The position numbers and the translations under genes were made by a program. The notes beneath the pieces were generated by a model. It saw only the letters and a list, made by a program, of their open reading frames with translations, was not told the origin of the DNA and did not search any database. Below are positions 16,406 to 25,388 of a DNA stretch of 64,000 nt, one piece after another; the stretch's first letter is position 1, and every line of letters begins with the position of its first letter. This DNA comes from Pirellulaceae bacterium (lineage in GTDB: Bacteria > Planctomycetota > Planctomycetia > Pirellulales > Pirellulaceae), in contig JADYZV010000039.1 in NCBI GenBank assembly GCA_020852965.1, positions 62,001 through 126,000 on the forward strand, given 5' to 3'.

Positions 16406-19234
16406 ATGAATGTCCCTGTTGACAATGGATCGAAATCTCAGCCCGGCGAGGACTTGGTCCGCGCGCCTGGGGCCGAGATCTCGACATCGTCTGGGACGGT
16501 GGCCTACGTGCCGCAGTCAAATTCGATGTCCCAAGAACTGCCGCAGGAGAGTGGGCGCGAGGACGATCGGACCGTCATCAGCCAACGCCCCGTCGCGGCA
16601 CCCGAAGAGTTCTATCGCTCGATGCCCTTGTCCGAGCTGGCGGGCATGCTCGAAGGTCGACAGTTGGATCACTTCGCCGTCGATCAGATGATCGGCGGTG
16701 GAGGGATGGGGGCAGTCTTCCGGGGGCGCGATTTGCGACTAGACCGCGTGGTGGCGATCAAGGTCATACCGTCGGCGCGGCGCGATCCGGAGACCTTGCG
16801 TCGTTTCCGACTCGAAGCGCAGGCGGCCGCCAAGCTCGATCATCCCAATATTGCACGCGTCTACTACGTGGGGGAAGCGGAGCAGTGGAACTACATCGTT
16901 TTCGAGTTCATCGACGGCGTCAATATTCGCGACCTCGTTGAAATGGAGGGGCCGCTGAGTGTTGACGATGCGGTCTATTACACGCGTCAAGTGGCCGAGG
17001 CGCTGCAGCACGCCTACGATCGGGATGTAGTGCATCGCGATATCAAACCCTCCAACGTACTAGTGACTGCGGTGGGTGCAGCCAAAGTGGTTGACATGGG
17101 GTTGGCTCGAAACACTGCTTTGGATCGATCGACGGCAGACGAGACGGCCAGTGGCGTGACGCTCGGGACGTTTGACTACATTTCGCCCGAGCAGGCTCGC
17201 AATCCTCGCGATGCCGATGTGCGCAGCGATCTATATTCCCTAGGGTGTACGCTGTTCTATATGTTGACCGGCAATCCGCCGTTTCCTGAAGGGACGGCGC
17301 TACAAAAACTGCTAAGTCATGGAAGTCAAGCACCGCCCGATCCGCGCGGCTGGCGCGAAGATCTGAGCGATGAACTGTTCGAAATCACCATGAAGCTGAT
17401 GGCCAAGCGACCTGGTGATCGTTATCAAACGCCGACCGAATTGATCAGCGATCTGGTGATGTTGGCCGAAGTCGAAAATTTGCCGCGCAGCCAATCGCCG
17501 GGAACGATGTTGGTTCCCAATCACAGTGCGCAAGCTTCATTGCTTGAAGCCAATCTGCCATGGTTGGTCGCGGTCGCATTTTTGCTCACGAGCACCATCC
17601 TGTGGCTGGTCAGTGTACAGACGCAGGCGAATACGTTTAGCATCTTACCTCTTGAATATCCGACCATGGATGCTGAGGCAGTGAACGCGGCGAGCGACTC
17701 ACCAGAGCCTGCCGATGACGGCAAGTCACCTCTCGCTCCTGTACCCTTCCAGGGGGCAGTCCCTGCGGTCACCCCAGCATCCTCGCTAAACGAGAGCCCG
17801 TCTCCGGCCGGAGGCGAAACAACCGATGGAAGTCCGGAAACCAAAGGGGCCGGGCCACCCGCCTTACAAACAACCCCGTCCATCGTTGCAAGCTCCGCCT
17901 CCTCTCAGCCAACGATCCCGCCTGCTGAGAGTCAAGACGTGGCCCCAAGCTTTGACCAAGCTATCGATCGATTGCTCAGCTCTCCCGATACCAAATCGCA
18001 ATCGCTCGACCCGACCGACCGTCAAGCGACCATTCGAACCAATAGCGGCGATGAGGGGGCATCGACGGTGGGCCCAGTCAGGCGACTAATCGTCAGCGCC
18101 GAAATGCCGGCTGGAGTAGAACCAAGCCACTGGGACAGTAGTTTAGCCAACGCGGTGGCGCGGATTTCCCAGCTTCCCGTCAGTGAATCCGATCTCGTGC
18201 CCGAGATTGAAATTCGTGGGCGGATTGTCTTGCGCAGACCGTTGGAAACTAGGGATCGAGAATTGCGCATCGTCAGTGGGGCCGGAGGTGCGGCGGTAGT
18301 CGAAGTGGCCCAAGGTACCCTAACCGACAGTCAGCAAACCGACGGAGTGTGGCGACTGCAGACTGCCGAGCTAACCGTGCAGGGAGTGGTATTTGAAATC
18401 AAGCTGGCTGCAGATGCCATTAGCCAGCCGAGCAAAGGGCTCTTTGCCTTGGCTGGTAGTTCGAAATTGGACCTCAAGAACTGCACGGTTACCGTCCGCA
18501 GTGACTCTCCTACCAACCGGTTTTTGGTTGTGACTTGCAATGGACATGCGGGCGGTCGCAGTTCACCGCAAGCGGGCTCGATGGTGGTGCGCACGGAATC
18601 GAGTGTCTTTCGCGGAGACACGACTCTCATTGGATTGAACTTTACCGAACAGACGCTCGACAATCGAGCGGACATTAGTTTGACCGATACGCTGGTCGCG
18701 GTCAGTGGTTCGGTGCTGGACGTGAAGGCACCCACAGGCGACGCACGGTCCCAACGTTTTGTACATCTTTTTTGCGCTTCGTCGACAATCGTCACCGAGC
18801 AGCCCTTTGCCGTGTTGAGCTACGCTGGCAATATGGCACCGCTGGTTGGAATGAACCGCACGAGTCAAAACTGCATCTACTGGTCTCGCGCGGGGGTGCC
18901 GCACGTGCAGATCCATGGAGCGCGTCGTCAGAGTCTACTCGGCAATTTCAATTTGTTGTTGTTGCAGGGAGTCACCAATCTTTACGACGCCAATATTCAA
19001 GAGCTGTGTCAAGCCTTCCAGGGTAGTGACAAAGTGGCTGCTTTTGGCTTTGCCGAAGCGTCGGCCAGCGGCTGGCTGACCGAACGGGCCAGCGAATCAC
19101 GCGTCCGCTGGCGCGACCCGGACTTTCCTAGAATGCCGCTGAGCCAGTCCACCCCCGACGACTTTGCCGTGACGGACGGGTTGTTTGTTCCAGGCATTAA
19201 GCCTAAAAATCTACCCCTGAGTGGGATAGAATAG
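16406..19234 (+). CDS. Membrane Ser/Thr protein kinase with large extracytoplasmic domain
   Basis: 942 residues from ATG 16406. Residues about 89-350 are a PknB-type kinase: Gly-rich loop IGGGGMGAVFRG, Lys119 in VVAIKVI, catalytic HRDIKPSN with Asp211, and TFDYISPEQA as the activation segment end. The metal-binding motif is DMG (229-231) instead of DFG, a common tolerated variant. A single transmembrane helix WLVAVAFLLTSTILWLVSV (about 384-402) separates it from a Pro/Ser-rich linker (about 420-560). A 370-residue C-terminal region follows, with repeated short beta units (FEIKLAADAI, LDLKNCTVTVRSDS) that suggest a right-handed beta-helix sensor. Planctomycetes have many such receptor-like kinases. 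Its ligand is unknown. Confidence 0.9.
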   Translation: MNVPVDNGSKSQPGEDLVRAPGAEISTSSGTVAYVPQSNSMSQELPQESGREDDRTVISQRPVAAPEEFYRSMPLSELAGMLEGRQLDHFAVDQMIGGGGMGAVFRGRDLRLDRVVAIKVIPSARRDPETLRRFRLEAQAAAKLDHPNIARVYYVGEAEQWNYIVFEFIDGVNIRDLVEMEGPLSVDDAVYYTRQVAEALQHAYDRDVVHRDIKPSNVLVTAVGAAKVVDMGLARNTALDRSTADETASGVTLGTFDYISPEQARNPRDADVRSDLYSLGCTLFYMLTGNPPFPEGTALQKLLSHGSQAPPDPRGWREDLSDELFEITMKLMAKRPGDRYQTPTELISDLVMLAEVENLPRSQSPGTMLVPNHSAQASLLEANLPWLVAVAFLLTSTILWLVSVQTQANTFSILPLEYPTMDAEAVNAASDSPEPADDGKSPLAPVPFQGAVPAVTPASSLNESPSPAGGETTDGSPETKGAGPPALQTTPSIVASSASSQPTIPPAESQDVAPSFDQAIDRLLSSPDTKSQSLDPTDRQATIRTNSGDEGASTVGPVRRLIVSAEMPAGVEPSHWDSSLANAVARISQLPVSESDLVPEIEIRGRIVLRRPLETRDRELRIVSGAGGAAVVEVAQGTLTDSQQTDGVWRLQTAELTVQGVVFEIKLAADAISQPSKGLFALAGSSKLDLKNCTVTVRSDSPTNRFLVVTCNGHAGGRSSPQAGSMVVRTESSVFRGDTTLIGLNFTEQTLDNRADISLTDTLVAVSGSVLDVKAPTGDARSQRFVHLFCASSTIVTEQPFAVLSYAGNMAPLVGMNRTSQNCIYWSRAGVPHVQIHGARRQSLLGNFNLLLLQGVTNLYDANIQELCQAFQGSDKVAAFGFAEASASGWLTERASESRVRWRDPDFPRMPLSQSTPDDFAVTDGLFVPGIKPKNLPLSGIE

Positions 19235-19348
19235 CGACCGCAAGCCTTGATTTTGTGGCACTTCCCGCGCACACTTGCTATACCAACTTTGCATGGCCCT
19301 CCCTAGAGTGGGGTGTGGGCCACAAAGAAGAACCGAGGAGAGTATCGA

Positions 19349-19765
19349 ATGAAGAAGATTTGTTTCGTGTTGATCTTAGCCGGATTTGCACTATCAACGG
19401 TTTCCCCAGTATTCGCATTCAAGCAGCTCAAAGACGCTTTCGCTGAAAGCTATGCGGCAGATGATGCGAATGCGGATTTCAAGAAACTGGTCGAAGAGGC
19501 CAAGTGCAATGTGTGCCATGTGAATAAAGAAAATAAGAAAAAGGTTCGTAATCCCTACGGCACAGCGCTCCATGAGGCACTGGAAAAGGCAGAGTTCCCA
19601 GTGAAGGAATTCAAGAAGGAGCCCGAAAAGTTTGCCGATGAGATCAAGAAGATCTTCAAGTCGGTAGAGCCTGAAGAGAGCGGTGACGAAAAGCACAAGA
19701 CGTTCGCTGATCGCATGAAAGCGAACCTACTCCCTGGCGGAAACGTAGACGGTAAGAAAGAATAG
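19349..19765 (+). CDS. Small periplasmic cytochrome-c-like protein
   Basis: 138 residues from ATG 19349, with GAGGAG at 19335-19340. The signal peptide is MKKICFVLILAGFALSTVSPVFA. One CNVCH motif (C53-H57) can bind a covalent heme, and NPYGTALHEAL follows. The C-terminal half is Lys/Glu-rich and lacks an obvious distal methionine in an MPP motif, so the axial ligand is unclear. The short length and charged tail differ from classical cytochrome c. It sits between the kinase and an ABC-type operon and has its own terminator. The CcsBA protein in this window could mature it. Confidence 0.75.
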   Translation: MKKICFVLILAGFALSTVSPVFAFKQLKDAFAESYAADDANADFKKLVEEAKCNVCHVNKENKKKVRNPYGTALHEALEKAEFPVKEFKKEPEKFADEIKKIFKSVEPEESGDEKHKTFADRMKANLLPGGNVDGKKE

Positions 19766-19795
19766 CTCATAACCATCGATCGAGTACCCCTGCAT

Positions 19796-19837
19796 GGGTC
19801 AAGTGTCCAGTTCGTTTGGGTGCTTGACCCTTTTTTT
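19796..19837 (+). terminator. Intrinsic terminator after the cytochrome-like gene
   Basis: GGGTCAAG (19796-19803) pairs with CTTGACCC (19823-19830), with an imperfect 19-base apical part, followed by seven T residues (19831-19837). It is 31 bp after the stop codon. Confidence 0.85.
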
Positions 19838-19866
19838 ATACTGCTGCAATATTTTTTGCCCTGAAT

Positions 19867-19900
19867 TACTTTGTGCCTTCGCGCCTTTGCGTGAGGCTTC
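19867..19900. repeat. Short dispersed repeat of the CTTTGTGCCTTCGCGCC type
   Basis: The run ACTTTGTGCCTTCGCGCCTT plus TGCGTGAGGCTTC is a form of a short repeat found between genes in many environmental bacteria, related in style to the ACGAAG family at 24.0 and 43.9 kb. Single copy here, directly after a terminator. Confidence 0.5.
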
Positions 19901-19945
19901 AATTCTCATCATTCGTTGGTATCATCAGCCGATTCAAGAGCGCCC

Positions 19946-22198
19946 ATGTCGTCGCGGTTATTTACTTTTCCCTTCCTGCAGCTTTGGCTCATACTCGCCA
20001 GCACCTGGGGGGGGGCCTGCGCTGCGCAGGCAGACACATCTGCATCTGAGCAGATTTTGTCAAGCAAGACCGAAGTCAATGACAGCCCCGTTCAAGTCAG
20101 TTTTGGATTAGCGGGAGTCTGGAAGCTCGGACAACTCTGCCCCGTACGCGTGCAGCTTGCCGCCGAGTTGCAAGCCGCTACGACCGTGATAGAAATTCAG
20201 ACTGTCGATGGCGATGGTGTGGACGCGATCTATCGTCAGCCTCTGACGGCCGACAGCTTTTCTCGTAGTGGTGTGGTCTGGATTCCCATCCGCATTGGCC
20301 GGCAACAGCCTTCCATCGAAGTGCGTTTGTTGGGGAATGACGCTCAGCTCATCTACCGTCATCACTATGAGGGGGGGGATTTAGGGCGCGGGCTGCCATC
20401 GAGCCAGCCATTGATCGTTGCTTTGGGTTCGTCGATGGGAGTCGAGTCGCTCAGCCGCTCGAGCGCCGATGGGAGCAGCGCCACGTTCTCGACGGTTCGG
20501 CTTGAGTCTGTCGACGAAGTACCGCCGAATTCAAATGCTTACTCGAGCTGCGATTTGCTGTTGATCTCAGGGGGCGATCGGGGGTTGCTTTCGAGTCTCG
20601 ATGGCACGCAGTGGTCGGCCGTCGATCGGTGGATTCGTCAGGGAGGAGCTTGTATTATCTGCTTGGGGGATCAGGATCAAGCGTTGGTGGCAGAACTCGA
20701 ACCGCTGATGGATTTGCTCCCGGGTCCTCTGGTTGGAGTCGGACGCATTAGCAATCCTGGCGCTTTGGAATCGTTGGTCGCGACCGAAGATCCGTTGGCG
20801 GATTTTGGTTGTGTATTGATCGAACCCCAGCGTGGACGAATTGAATTGGCGTTGACCGATTCCCTTTCTCGCGCTGTCCCATGGTGGCTGACCTATTCTC
20901 ACGGTCTGGGGACAATGCGTTTTGTAGCCAGCGATCTCGACCAGCCAGCGTTTGAGGATTGGGTGGATCGTCAGCGGCTGTGGGGGCGATTGATCGCGCC
21001 CTACATGGATCGCGCCGGAGCCGACGCGACCGAGGAGCAAGCCGTCGGTGAAGCGTCGTATCTAGGTTACAACGATATGGTTGGACAGCTCCGGGCTACC
21101 TTGGATTTGTTCCCGCAAGTGGGGGTGATATCGTTCGGACAGGTAGCCGCGTTGTTGGTTGGAGTGCTGTTGCTGATCGGTCCCATCGATTACTTTGTTT
21201 CGGTCAAGTGGCTGAAGCGCCCAGAGCTGAGTTGGGTTTTGGCCGGCACCATTCTCGTCGCCGTCTGTGTGGGACTGACGCTGCTGCTGGCTAAGATTCG
21301 CCCCAGCGAAGTTCACTTAAACTCGGCGCAGATCGTCGATATTGACGTCGACTCGGGCGATGACAACCGTGTAGGAATCGCCAGCGGGCGTTTGTGGAGC
21401 CACGTGTTTAGCGGCTCGGCTCGTGAACTCGATATTGCGGTCGCAGCCAGCCAAGCCAGCGCGCCAGTACGCGTCGATTGGCAGGGGCTACCGGGGCATG
21501 GTTTAGGGGGGCTGTTGTCCCAGCTCAGTACCGACCGCGGCATGCCGGCCTATACCATCGAGTCCGCTGACGACGGAATGACGAAACTGCTCGGCGTGGG
21601 CATTCCGGCGGCTGGAACGAAATGTCTGACCGCTCAGTGGACTCAGCCGATCGATCTCATCGCCACCTCGCATTTGCAAGAGATTCCCGGAGTTGATCAG
21701 CTCCAGGGAGAGTTGGCCAATCCGTTGTCGGTCGATGTACTCGACCCAGTGTTGTTCTATCACCACTGGTTTTACAGCCTCAATAGTCGCATACCGGCAG
21801 GCGAGTCGGTGAGGATTTCTTACGATACCATTCCCAAGGACATTTCGCGTCGGCTCAACGGTCGTCGTACTGTTGATGGCAATGAGACGACGACCAAGTG
21901 GGACCCGGCTGATCGCGAATCGATCGATCGATTGCTCGAACTGATGATGTTCTACAAGTCGGCCAGCGGAAAGACGTACACTTCACTGGCGCATCGCTTC
22001 CAGCCGCAGGTGGATCAATCGAATTTGCTGCAGACCGATCGCGCCATTCTGTTGGGCAGGCTCGAGCGGCCCTGGGCGGCGGTTCAGGTGGCCCTGAGTG
22101 ACGCTACCCCCGAATCTCAGCCACTCGAAGTCCAGCAGGACATGGATCGCGTCTGGTGTCGCATCGTCATACCCGTTGAGCCTACTTCGAAGAAATAG
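19946..22198 (+). CDS. Large membrane protein of an ABC-type (Gld-like) operon
   Basis: 750 residues from ATG 19946. A signal peptide (FLQLWLILASTWGGACAAQA) is followed by a roughly 350-residue extracytoplasmic region containing a GATase/DUF4350-like segment (SCDLLLISGGDRGLL, AVDRWIRQGGACIICLGD). Two transmembrane helices lie near residues 395-418 and 428-448 (VAALLVGVLLLIGPIDYF; LAGTILVAVCVGLTLLLA), then a second large beta-rich domain. It ends 14 bp before the ABC ATPase, so the two are one operon. The arrangement resembles planctomycete relatives of the GldA/GldG-type transporters, but there is no multi-spanning permease here. Substrate unknown. Confidence 0.65.
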   Translation: MSSRLFTFPFLQLWLILASTWGGACAAQADTSASEQILSSKTEVNDSPVQVSFGLAGVWKLGQLCPVRVQLAAELQAATTVIEIQTVDGDGVDAIYRQPLTADSFSRSGVVWIPIRIGRQQPSIEVRLLGNDAQLIYRHHYEGGDLGRGLPSSQPLIVALGSSMGVESLSRSSADGSSATFSTVRLESVDEVPPNSNAYSSCDLLLISGGDRGLLSSLDGTQWSAVDRWIRQGGACIICLGDQDQALVAELEPLMDLLPGPLVGVGRISNPGALESLVATEDPLADFGCVLIEPQRGRIELALTDSLSRAVPWWLTYSHGLGTMRFVASDLDQPAFEDWVDRQRLWGRLIAPYMDRAGADATEEQAVGEASYLGYNDMVGQLRATLDLFPQVGVISFGQVAALLVGVLLLIGPIDYFVSVKWLKRPELSWVLAGTILVAVCVGLTLLLAKIRPSEVHLNSAQIVDIDVDSGDDNRVGIASGRLWSHVFSGSARELDIAVAASQASAPVRVDWQGLPGHGLGGLLSQLSTDRGMPAYTIESADDGMTKLLGVGIPAAGTKCLTAQWTQPIDLIATSHLQEIPGVDQLQGELANPLSVDVLDPVLFYHHWFYSLNSRIPAGESVRISYDTIPKDISRRLNGRRTVDGNETTTKWDPADRESIDRLLELMMFYKSASGKTYTSLAHRFQPQVDQSNLLQTDRAILLGRLERPWAAVQVALSDATPESQPLEVQQDMDRVWCRIVIPVEPTSKK

Positions 22199-22212
22199 AA
22201 AGGTCCGCACGC

Positions 22213-23160
22213 GTGATCAAGACGGTAAACCTCACTAAAAAATATGGTGACATGTATGCGATTCGTGGCATCAATCTCGAACTACAGCAAGGGGACCTGT
22301 TTGGATTTATCGGCCCCAACGGTGCGGGTAAGACGACCACGATGAGGATCATCGCGACACTATTGTCGCCCACCTATGGCGAAGCCTACGTGTGCGACAA
22401 TTCGATCTATACCGACCCCGAAGAGATACGCCGACTGGTTGGCTACATGCCCGACTTCTTTGGTGTGTACGATGACATGACGGTGATTGAGTACCTCGAG
22501 TTTTTTGCAGCCGCCTATCGCATTCAAGGCGCCGCGCGGCGCAAGCGCTGTGACGAGATGCTCGATATCGTCGATTTGGATTTCAAGCGCGACGCCTACG
22601 CAAACACCCTCTCGCGCGGTCAGACTCAACGACTCGGCCTGGCGCGAGTGCTGCTGCATGATCCGCAGGTCCTCTTGTTGGACGAGCCGCTCTCAGGCTT
22701 GGACCCACGCGCTCGCATCGAAATGCGCAATCTATTGCGCAAGCTCGGCCAGATGGGGAAGACGATCATTGTCAGTAGTCACATTCTGCCTGAGTTGGCG
22801 GATATCTGCAACAAAGTTGGAATCATCAATCGCGGCGAGATGGGATTCAACGACTCGATCGAAGCCTTGATCAAGACGGTTCGTCCGCAGTCGATTCTGC
22901 ACGTGCAGTTGTCGCAGGCAGATCGCAGTCACGAAGCGCAGAGCTTCCTAGGGACGCAGCCCTTGGTCGAGAGTGTGGCCAGCTTGGATAATCCAGCCGG
23001 TGCTCTGGAAGTGACTTTGATTGAGGGACTGCACGACTTCAGTCCGTTGGCAACTGCTTTGGTCACAGCCGGTTTTCCGTTCAAGCGTTTTGCCGAAAAG
23101 GAAACCAACCTCGAGTCGGCCTTTATGGCGCTGACCAAGGGAAGTGGTTTGAAGATCTAA
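22213..23160 (+). CDS. ABC transporter ATP-binding protein
   Basis: 315 residues starting with GTG at 22213. Walker A GPNGAGKTTTM (residues about 34-44), Q-loop region VGYMPDFFGVYDDMT, signature LSRGQTQRLGLARVLL (Arg replaces the second Gly of LSGGQ), Walker B VLLLDEPLSGLDP and the switch SSHILPEL are all present. A C-terminal 80-residue regulatory tail follows, typical of drug/gliding-type (CcmA/GldA) exporters. It is co-transcribed with the preceding membrane protein. Its stop overlaps the stop of the convergent aldolase by four bases. Confidence 0.9.
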   Translation: MIKTVNLTKKYGDMYAIRGINLELQQGDLFGFIGPNGAGKTTTMRIIATLLSPTYGEAYVCDNSIYTDPEEIRRLVGYMPDFFGVYDDMTVIEYLEFFAAAYRIQGAARRKRCDEMLDIVDLDFKRDAYANTLSRGQTQRLGLARVLLHDPQVLLLDEPLSGLDPRARIEMRNLLRKLGQMGKTIIVSSHILPELADICNKVGIINRGEMGFNDSIEALIKTVRPQSILHVQLSQADRSHEAQSFLGTQPLVESVASLDNPAGALEVTLIEGLHDFSPLATALVTAGFPFKRFAEKETNLESAFMALTKGSGLKI

Positions 23161-23951
23161 TACCGAGCGATGTCGGCTTGGGCTGCTAGTCCCAGGGCTT
23201 TGCTTACGCTGCTGGCGCTGCCTGCGAGCATACCGAGGTCGCTCGAGACGGCGACGAATTGCATTCCTTGTGCGATGCGCAAATCGGCTTGCTCAGCGGT
23301 CAAGACGTGCATTCCCGTGGGGGTGCCGGCTTGGCGGCCCGCGTTGACGACTTGAGCAATGGCCGCTTCCAATGCTTCGTTCGTCGGGAACGTGCCATCG
23401 GGCTGGCGCATTTGAAAGGTCAAATCGTTCGGGCCGATGAAGATGGCGTCGCAACCTGGCTGCGCGTAGATTTCGGCCGAGTTGGCGATGCCCAGTGGAC
23501 TTTCGGTCTGCAGGATGACCAGGGTCTGGTCGTTGGCACCCAGGTAATACTCTTCCGTGGTGCAATCAAAATTCAAATTGTGCATGCCACCGCCGGTGCT
23601 GCGATTGCCCAGCGGAGGGTACTTGGCGGCTGCAATGGCCACTCGAGCCTGTTCGACCGTGTCGACCATCGGGACGACGATGCCGTAAGCCCCTGCGTCC
23701 AGGGCTCGTTTGATCCATGCGTGGGTCCCTTCGGGAATCCGGATCAGCGGTACGCAGCCGGCGTCGGCAACGGCGGCAACGACGGCCGCTGTTTCACGCC
23801 AGTCGTAAGGGGCATGTTCCATATCGAGCGTCAGCCAGTCGAATCCGGAGCGAGCTAACAATCGCGCGATGTGCAGGTGCCCAGTGGTGAGCCAGGTGCC
23901 AATCGAGGGCTGGCCACGTTTTAGCTTCTGTTTGACTCGATTGATACGCAT
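23157..23951 (-). CDS. HpcH/HpaI-family aldolase (2-keto-3-deoxy acid type)
   Basis: 264-residue class II pyruvate-dependent aldolase. Family features: GTWLTTGHLHIARLLARSG, the active-site LTLDMEHAPYDW, PLIRIPEG, ALDAGAYGIVVPMVDT, the metal ligand region ILQTESPLGIANSAEI, and CDAIFIGPNDLTFQM. These enzymes cleave 4-hydroxy-2-oxo acids such as 4-hydroxy-2-ketoheptanedioate or 2-keto-3-deoxy sugar acids to pyruvate and an aldehyde. No aromatic or uronate pathway genes adjoin it, so the true substrate is not shown. ATG at 23951. Convergent with the ABC gene. Confidence 0.88.
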   Translation of the reverse strand: MRINRVKQKLKRGQPSIGTWLTTGHLHIARLLARSGFDWLTLDMEHAPYDWRETAAVVAAVADAGCVPLIRIPEGTHAWIKRALDAGAYGIVVPMVDTVEQARVAIAAAKYPPLGNRSTGGGMHNLNFDCTTEEYYLGANDQTLVILQTESPLGIANSAEIYAQPGCDAIFIGPNDLTFQMRQPDGTFPTNEALEAAIAQVVNAGRQAGTPTGMHVLTAEQADLRIAQGMQFVAVSSDLGMLAGSASSVSKALGLAAQADIARY

Positions 23952-23996
23952 GTGTCCACTATCCCAAACTGTATTCTTTTACGAGTAAGTTCGTTT

Positions 23997-24038
23997 GTTG
24001 ACCACGAAAAACACGAAGACCACGAAGAACACGAAAAG
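23997..24038. repeat. Family C repeat, single arm
   Basis: GTTGACCACGAAAAACACGA followed by further ACGAAG units, in total four imperfect (C)ACGAARA steps. It is the same sequence type as the arms of the element at 43884-44070. It lies between the aldolase and aminotransferase genes. Confidence 0.7.
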
Positions 24039-24122
24039 CTGGCTCAATTCTTCTTTGATCAGTTCTTCAATGATTTAGTGCATCCCACGATTTTATCCTC
24101 AAACTCAAATGTGGTTGAAGCA

Positions 24123-25250
24123 CTACTTTGCTAGACGCTGCAGGATCTCGATACCGCGCTCGAGCACCGAATCGGGGACGGCGTACGAAATTCGAAAGTG
24201 ACTGTCTCGCGCGCTGAAAATGTTGCCTGGGATGATCAACAGTTCGTTCTCGATGGCCGTCTTGACGAACTCGGCCCCGCTTTCGCCAGGCGCTTTGGGG
24301 AATAGGTAAAAGGCGCCGCCGGGTGTCGCAAACTCGTAGTGGTCCTTCAAGCCGTCGATCAGTCGATCGCGCTTGTGGCGATAGTCGTTACAGTAATGCG
24401 TCATGTCGACATCCATGGCTGCCAATCCAGCCCACTGAAACGGTTGCGGTGCACACACGAAGGAGTATTGCTGCAGCTTGATCATGGTATCGATGACCGC
24501 TGCGGGGCCATGCACCCAGCCGACACGCCAACCGGTCATGGCATGGCTCTTGGAAAAACCGTCGATGACGATGGTGTTAGGGTTGGTGTCAGCGGGGGTT
24601 AGGAGCGGACCATCGTATACGAACTGGCTGTAGATTTCGTCAGAGATCAAGGCGACATGATGTCGCGCGGCCAACTCGGCCAGCCCAACGACTTCGGACT
24701 CGGTGGCTGTCACTCCCGTAGGATTGCCCGGCGTGTTGAACAAGATCAGCTTCGTGCGCTCGGTGATGGCCGCTTCGACGCGGTCCAAGTCGATACGGAA
24801 ATCGGGGTAGGTATCGATCATGATCGGCACACCGCCGACCAGCTTCACTAGCGCGGGGTACATCACGAAGTAGGGATCAAAAATGATCACTTCGTCGCCT
24901 GGATCAATCAGGCTGAGCATGGCCAGCACCAATCCACCACTGGTCCCCGAGCTGATGAACACATCGCGATCGGCGTGGTCGTAACGCTTGTCGATATGGC
25001 CCTTTAGTTTCGATCGCAGCGGTGCGATGCCCTGGGATGGCGTATACGCATTTTTATCCTGTTCGATGGCTTCGATGGCCGCACGTTGGATCGCGTCAGG
25101 AACAGGAAAGTCGGGCTGTCCGATGCTCAGGTTGACCGGGTTCTTGAGCTTGGCCGCCAAGTCGAAAATCTTGCGAATGCCGCTGCTGTCGAAAGCTTGG
25201 CTACGTTTGGAAATCCACGAACGGGATGAGGCGGACAGGGAGGACGGCAT
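24123..25250 (-). CDS. Class I/II aminotransferase (aspartate aminotransferase-like)
   Basis: 375 residues from ATG 25250; the frame is open to 25328 but those residues lie outside the conserved domain. PLP fold-type I features: NLSIGQPDFPVPDAI, YTPSQGIAPLR, SSGTSGGLVLAMLSL, FNTPGNPTGVTATE, DEIYSQFVYDG and the Schiff-base lysine in VIDGFSKSHAMTGWRVGW. The ending FRISYAVPDSVLERGIEIL contains the substrate-carboxylate arginine. Substrate specificity (aspartate, aromatic or alanine-type) cannot be decided by reading. Monocistronic in appearance. Confidence 0.9.
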   Translation of the reverse strand: MPSSLSASSRSWISKRSQAFDSSGIRKIFDLAAKLKNPVNLSIGQPDFPVPDAIQRAAIEAIEQDKNAYTPSQGIAPLRSKLKGHIDKRYDHADRDVFISSGTSGGLVLAMLSLIDPGDEVIIFDPYFVMYPALVKLVGGVPIMIDTYPDFRIDLDRVEAAITERTKLILFNTPGNPTGVTATESEVVGLAELAARHHVALISDEIYSQFVYDGPLLTPADTNPNTIVIDGFSKSHAMTGWRVGWVHGPAAVIDTMIKLQQYSFVCAPQPFQWAGLAAMDVDMTHYCNDYRHKRDRLIDGLKDHYEFATPGGAFYLFPKAPGESGAEFVKTAIENELLIIPGNIFSARDSHFRISYAVPDSVLERGIEILQRLAK

Positions 25251-25388
25251 GATAATCAACGATTGGTGGAATGGTGGCAGTCTTGCATAGTGAGCTCCAA
25301 GCCTAACATGAGTTAGTCGGGCAAACAATGATAGACGAGCGACTGGCGAGCGGCAGCCAGAGCGACTGACCGGCGGAGCGGTAAGCGA

